A stretch of DNA of 64,000 nucleotides from Bacteroidales bacterium UBA6397 (lineage in GTDB: Bacteria > Bacteroidota > Bacteroidia > Bacteroidales > UBA932): contig DJQB01000030.1 in the NCBI GenBank assembly GCA_002439875.1, forward strand, positions 1 to 64,000. Direction: 5' to 3'. The notes beneath the pieces are model-generated. The model saw only the letters and a program-made list of their open reading frames with translations. It was not told where the DNA came from and made no database searches. Shown one piece after another: positions 62,213 through 64,000 of the stretch (position 1 is its first letter; each line of letters opens with the position of its first letter). The position numbers and the translations under genes were made by a program.

Positions 62213-64000
62213 ATGAAACCAAATTGTTTACAAAACAGCAAACTGTATGTTGTATTGTTGCTGTGTGTCGGTTTCTTCTCCTTGGCACTGGATTCTGCCA
62301 GTGCCCAGGTCAAAGCGGACACTATCGCAAGACAGAAGTCAGAAATCACAGTCAAAGGTGATGTGAGCGATGCCGATGGCCCGGTTATCGGGGCGTTCGT
62401 GTACGAAAAGGCGAATAAGGCGAACGGGACAATGACGGATGTTGACGGTCGCTTTACTTTGAAAGTCACTGATGGAGCCGTGTTGGTTGTAAGCTGCATC
62501 GGCTCGGAAACATTGGAGGTGAAGGCCGTATCAGGCCATGAGATGAAACTGCTGCTCAAGCCTGACACTTCCTTACTTGACGAAGTCGTTGTGGTGGGCT
62601 TCGGTGTACAGAAAAAAGTGAATATGACAGGTTCGGTAAGCGTGGCTGATCAAGAGGCTCTGAAAGACCGGCCTGTGACAAGTGCCGCCCAAGCTCTGCA
62701 AGGTGTCGTCCCCGGACTTCAGATAACATCAGCCGATGGCAAGCTTGAGACAAACGCTTCCATTAAAATAAGAGGTAACGGCACAATAGGAAGCGGGTCA
62801 AGCGGCAGTCCTCTTATTCTCATTGATGGAATGGAAGGAGACATCAACGCTGTCAATCCGCAGGACATCGAAAGCATATCCGTACTGAAAGACGCGGCTT
62901 CCGCTTCAATCTATGGTAGCCGGGCTCCGTTCGGTGTCATTCTTGTCACGACAAAGAAAGGATCACAAGGCAAGGCAACGGTCAATTACAACAATTCGTT
63001 CCGTTTCAGCAACCTTGTGAACCGCAATCACACTATGGACTCCAGGTCCTTCGCCCTGTTCTTTGATGACGCATGCGTCAACACACCGGGATGGGGGCCA
63101 CATTTTTCAAAAGAAACGATCGAGAAGATCGAACAGTATCAGGCCGGAACCCTTCTGAATTCAAAGGGTGTATTCGATCCCCTCTACACGATGGATGACA
63201 TCTATGGCAATGGCAACTGGCAGGATGTCCCTTATCACGGAGGGGCCTGGGCCAACACAGACTGGTTCAGTGCCATCTACAAAGATTACAGTTTCTCTAT
63301 GGAGCACAATGTGAGTGTAAGTGGAGGCTCTGATAAGATCAACTACTATTTTTCGGCAAATTATCTTGATAATGACGGAATGCTTGCCTGGGGTGAAGAA
63401 GGACTTAAACGCTATACCTTGACCGGCAAGTTCAACGCTGACATAACAGAATGGATGACACTTGGGTTCTCTCATAGGTGGGTCCGCAAGGACTATGTAC
63501 GCCCGTCTAGCCTTACTGACAATTTGTACGATGATCTGGGCCGCCAAGGTTGGCCTGTGATTCCTATCTACGACCCGAACGGGAACATCTTTGATTGCCC
63601 GTCCCCTATAAACGGACTGGAAAACGGAGGAAGCGACAGGACTCAGCCTGACAGAAACTATACCCAGATCAGTCTCGTGGCGCGACCGGTGGAAGGATGG
63701 GATATTCATGCTGAGTTCAACTATCAGGTATATTCGGACTCCCGCCATTGGGACACTCAAAAACTTTACGGGTACGATGTAAACGGGAATGCCTTCGAGG
63801 TTTCAAGCGAGAGCCACGTTCACGAGGAGTACACCAGAGAGAATTTCTACAATCTCAATGTCTATTCCAATTATGAAAGGACTATAGGCAAAAAGAACAA
63901 CTTCCATTTCATGCTTGGTTTCCAGACCGAGAACATGAAACAGAAGACATTCGGCCTTCAGCGTGACGGCATTCTGGTCTCCAGCCTGCCGGAAGTGGAC
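62213..64000 (+). CDS. SusC/RagA-family TonB-dependent transporter, cut by window edge
   Basis: The frame opens at the ATG at 62213 and runs to the right edge without a stop, 596 codons seen. A signal peptide (KLYVVLLLCVGFFSLALDSA) is followed by a carboxypeptidase-regulatory-like domain (TVKGDVSDADGPVIGAFVYE), the TonB box region LLDEVVVVGFGVQKK, the plug (LQGVVPGLQI, YGSRAPFGVILVTTKKG) and the first barrel strands. A SusD gene is expected just beyond the edge. It diverges from an HTCS gene, the layout of a regulated polysaccharide utilisation locus. It is not a close copy of the SusC at 43103. Confidence 0.93.
   Translation, partial: MKPNCLQNSKLYVVLLLCVGFFSLALDSASAQVKADTIARQKSEITVKGDVSDADGPVIGAFVYEKANKANGTMTDVDGRFTLKVTDGAVLVVSCIGSETLEVKAVSGHEMKLLLKPDTSLLDEVVVVGFGVQKKVNMTGSVSVADQEALKDRPVTSAAQALQGVVPGLQITSADGKLETNASIKIRGNGTIGSGSSGSPLILIDGMEGDINAVNPQDIESISVLKDAASASIYGSRAPFGVILVTTKKGSQGKATVNYNNSFRFSNLVNRNHTMDSRSFALFFDDACVNTPGWGPHFSKETIEKIEQYQAGTLLNSKGVFDPLYTMDDIYGNGNWQDVPYHGGAWANTDWFSAIYKDYSFSMEHNVSVSGGSDKINYYFSANYLDNDGMLAWGEEGLKRYTLTGKFNADITEWMTLGFSHRWVRKDYVRPSSLTDNLYDDLGRQGWPVIPIYDPNGNIFDCPSPINGLENGGSDRTQPDRNYTQISLVARPVEGWDIHAEFNYQVYSDSRHWDTQKLYGYDVNGNAFEVSSESHVHEEYTRENFYNLNVYSNYERTIGKKNNFHFMLGFQTENMKQKTFGLQRDGILVSSLPEVD

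Overview
The window looks like chromosomal DNA of an anaerobic member of the Bacteroidales with roughly 50% GC. The signs are SusC/SusD pairs, a hybrid two-component system with a fused AraC output domain, an UpxY-type antiterminator, DUF4491, an FatA-like acyl-ACP thioesterase, and many copies of the Bacteroidetes promoter pattern (TTG, about 20 bases, TAnnTTTG). The genus cannot be fixed from this sequence. I see no rRNA or intact tRNA genes, CRISPR array, complete insertion sequence or prophage.

Layout. 0-5 kb: an UpxY-type antiterminator points off the left edge, probably into a surface polysaccharide operon, followed by a DUF4491 / S9 peptidase / HAD phosphatase operon. 5-10 kb: an ECF sigma / membrane anti-sigma-like / DUF2807 operon with a terminated leader, then a thioesterase, a membrane LytTR regulator and a YiiX-like lipoprotein. 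10-19 kb: housekeeping genes (ygiQ, argS, rpoD, a DegQ/HtrA protease, dnaN, a DnaQ-like exonuclease). 19-25 kb: a PatB/MalY aminotransferase, an orphan metal or cofactor-binding lipoprotein, a WalJ-type metallo-hydrolase and a TPR lipoprotein-like secreted protein. 25-33 kb: a tight six-gene operon (M28 peptidase-like, MsbA-like ABC exporter, CBM9-like, VanZ-like, large amidase/golvesin-type protein, cysteine desulfidase). 33-43 kb: alkaline phosphatase, RsmI-like methylase, folB, mtaB, PhnP-like hydrolase, recQ, pckA, crcB, and a low-molecular-weight tyrosine phosphatase. 43-50 kb: a SusC/SusD locus with two further lipoproteins and no glycoside hydrolase. 50-58 kb: a small HTH regulator with an M16 protease, a tandem esterase, and a second copy of the HTH regulator in an NfeD/flotillin operon. 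58-64 kb: a hybrid sensor kinase divergent from a second SusC that runs off the right edge.

Signals beyond ordinary genes. (1) A 111-bp palindromic element with perfect 21-bp arms sits in frame inside mtaB, flanked by a 7-bp direct repeat. It recalls Rickettsia palindromic elements. (2) The hexamer GAATAT/ATATTC occurs about 150 times by eye where about 30 are expected, in all reading frames and between genes, but is absent from pckA and the M16 gene. (3) A small hairpin repeat with an 11-base core and co-varying arms lies in three convergent intergenic gaps, about 7-10 bp from the end of the minus-strand gene each time. (4) A promoter-to-terminator, hairpin-rich, gene-free unit at 49.6-49.9 kb looks like an unannotated small RNA, and a second short terminated transcript precedes the ECF sigma gene. 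(5) Two paralogous HTH genes, one behind a perfect 11-bp-arm palindrome, link an M16 protease to a flotillin operon.
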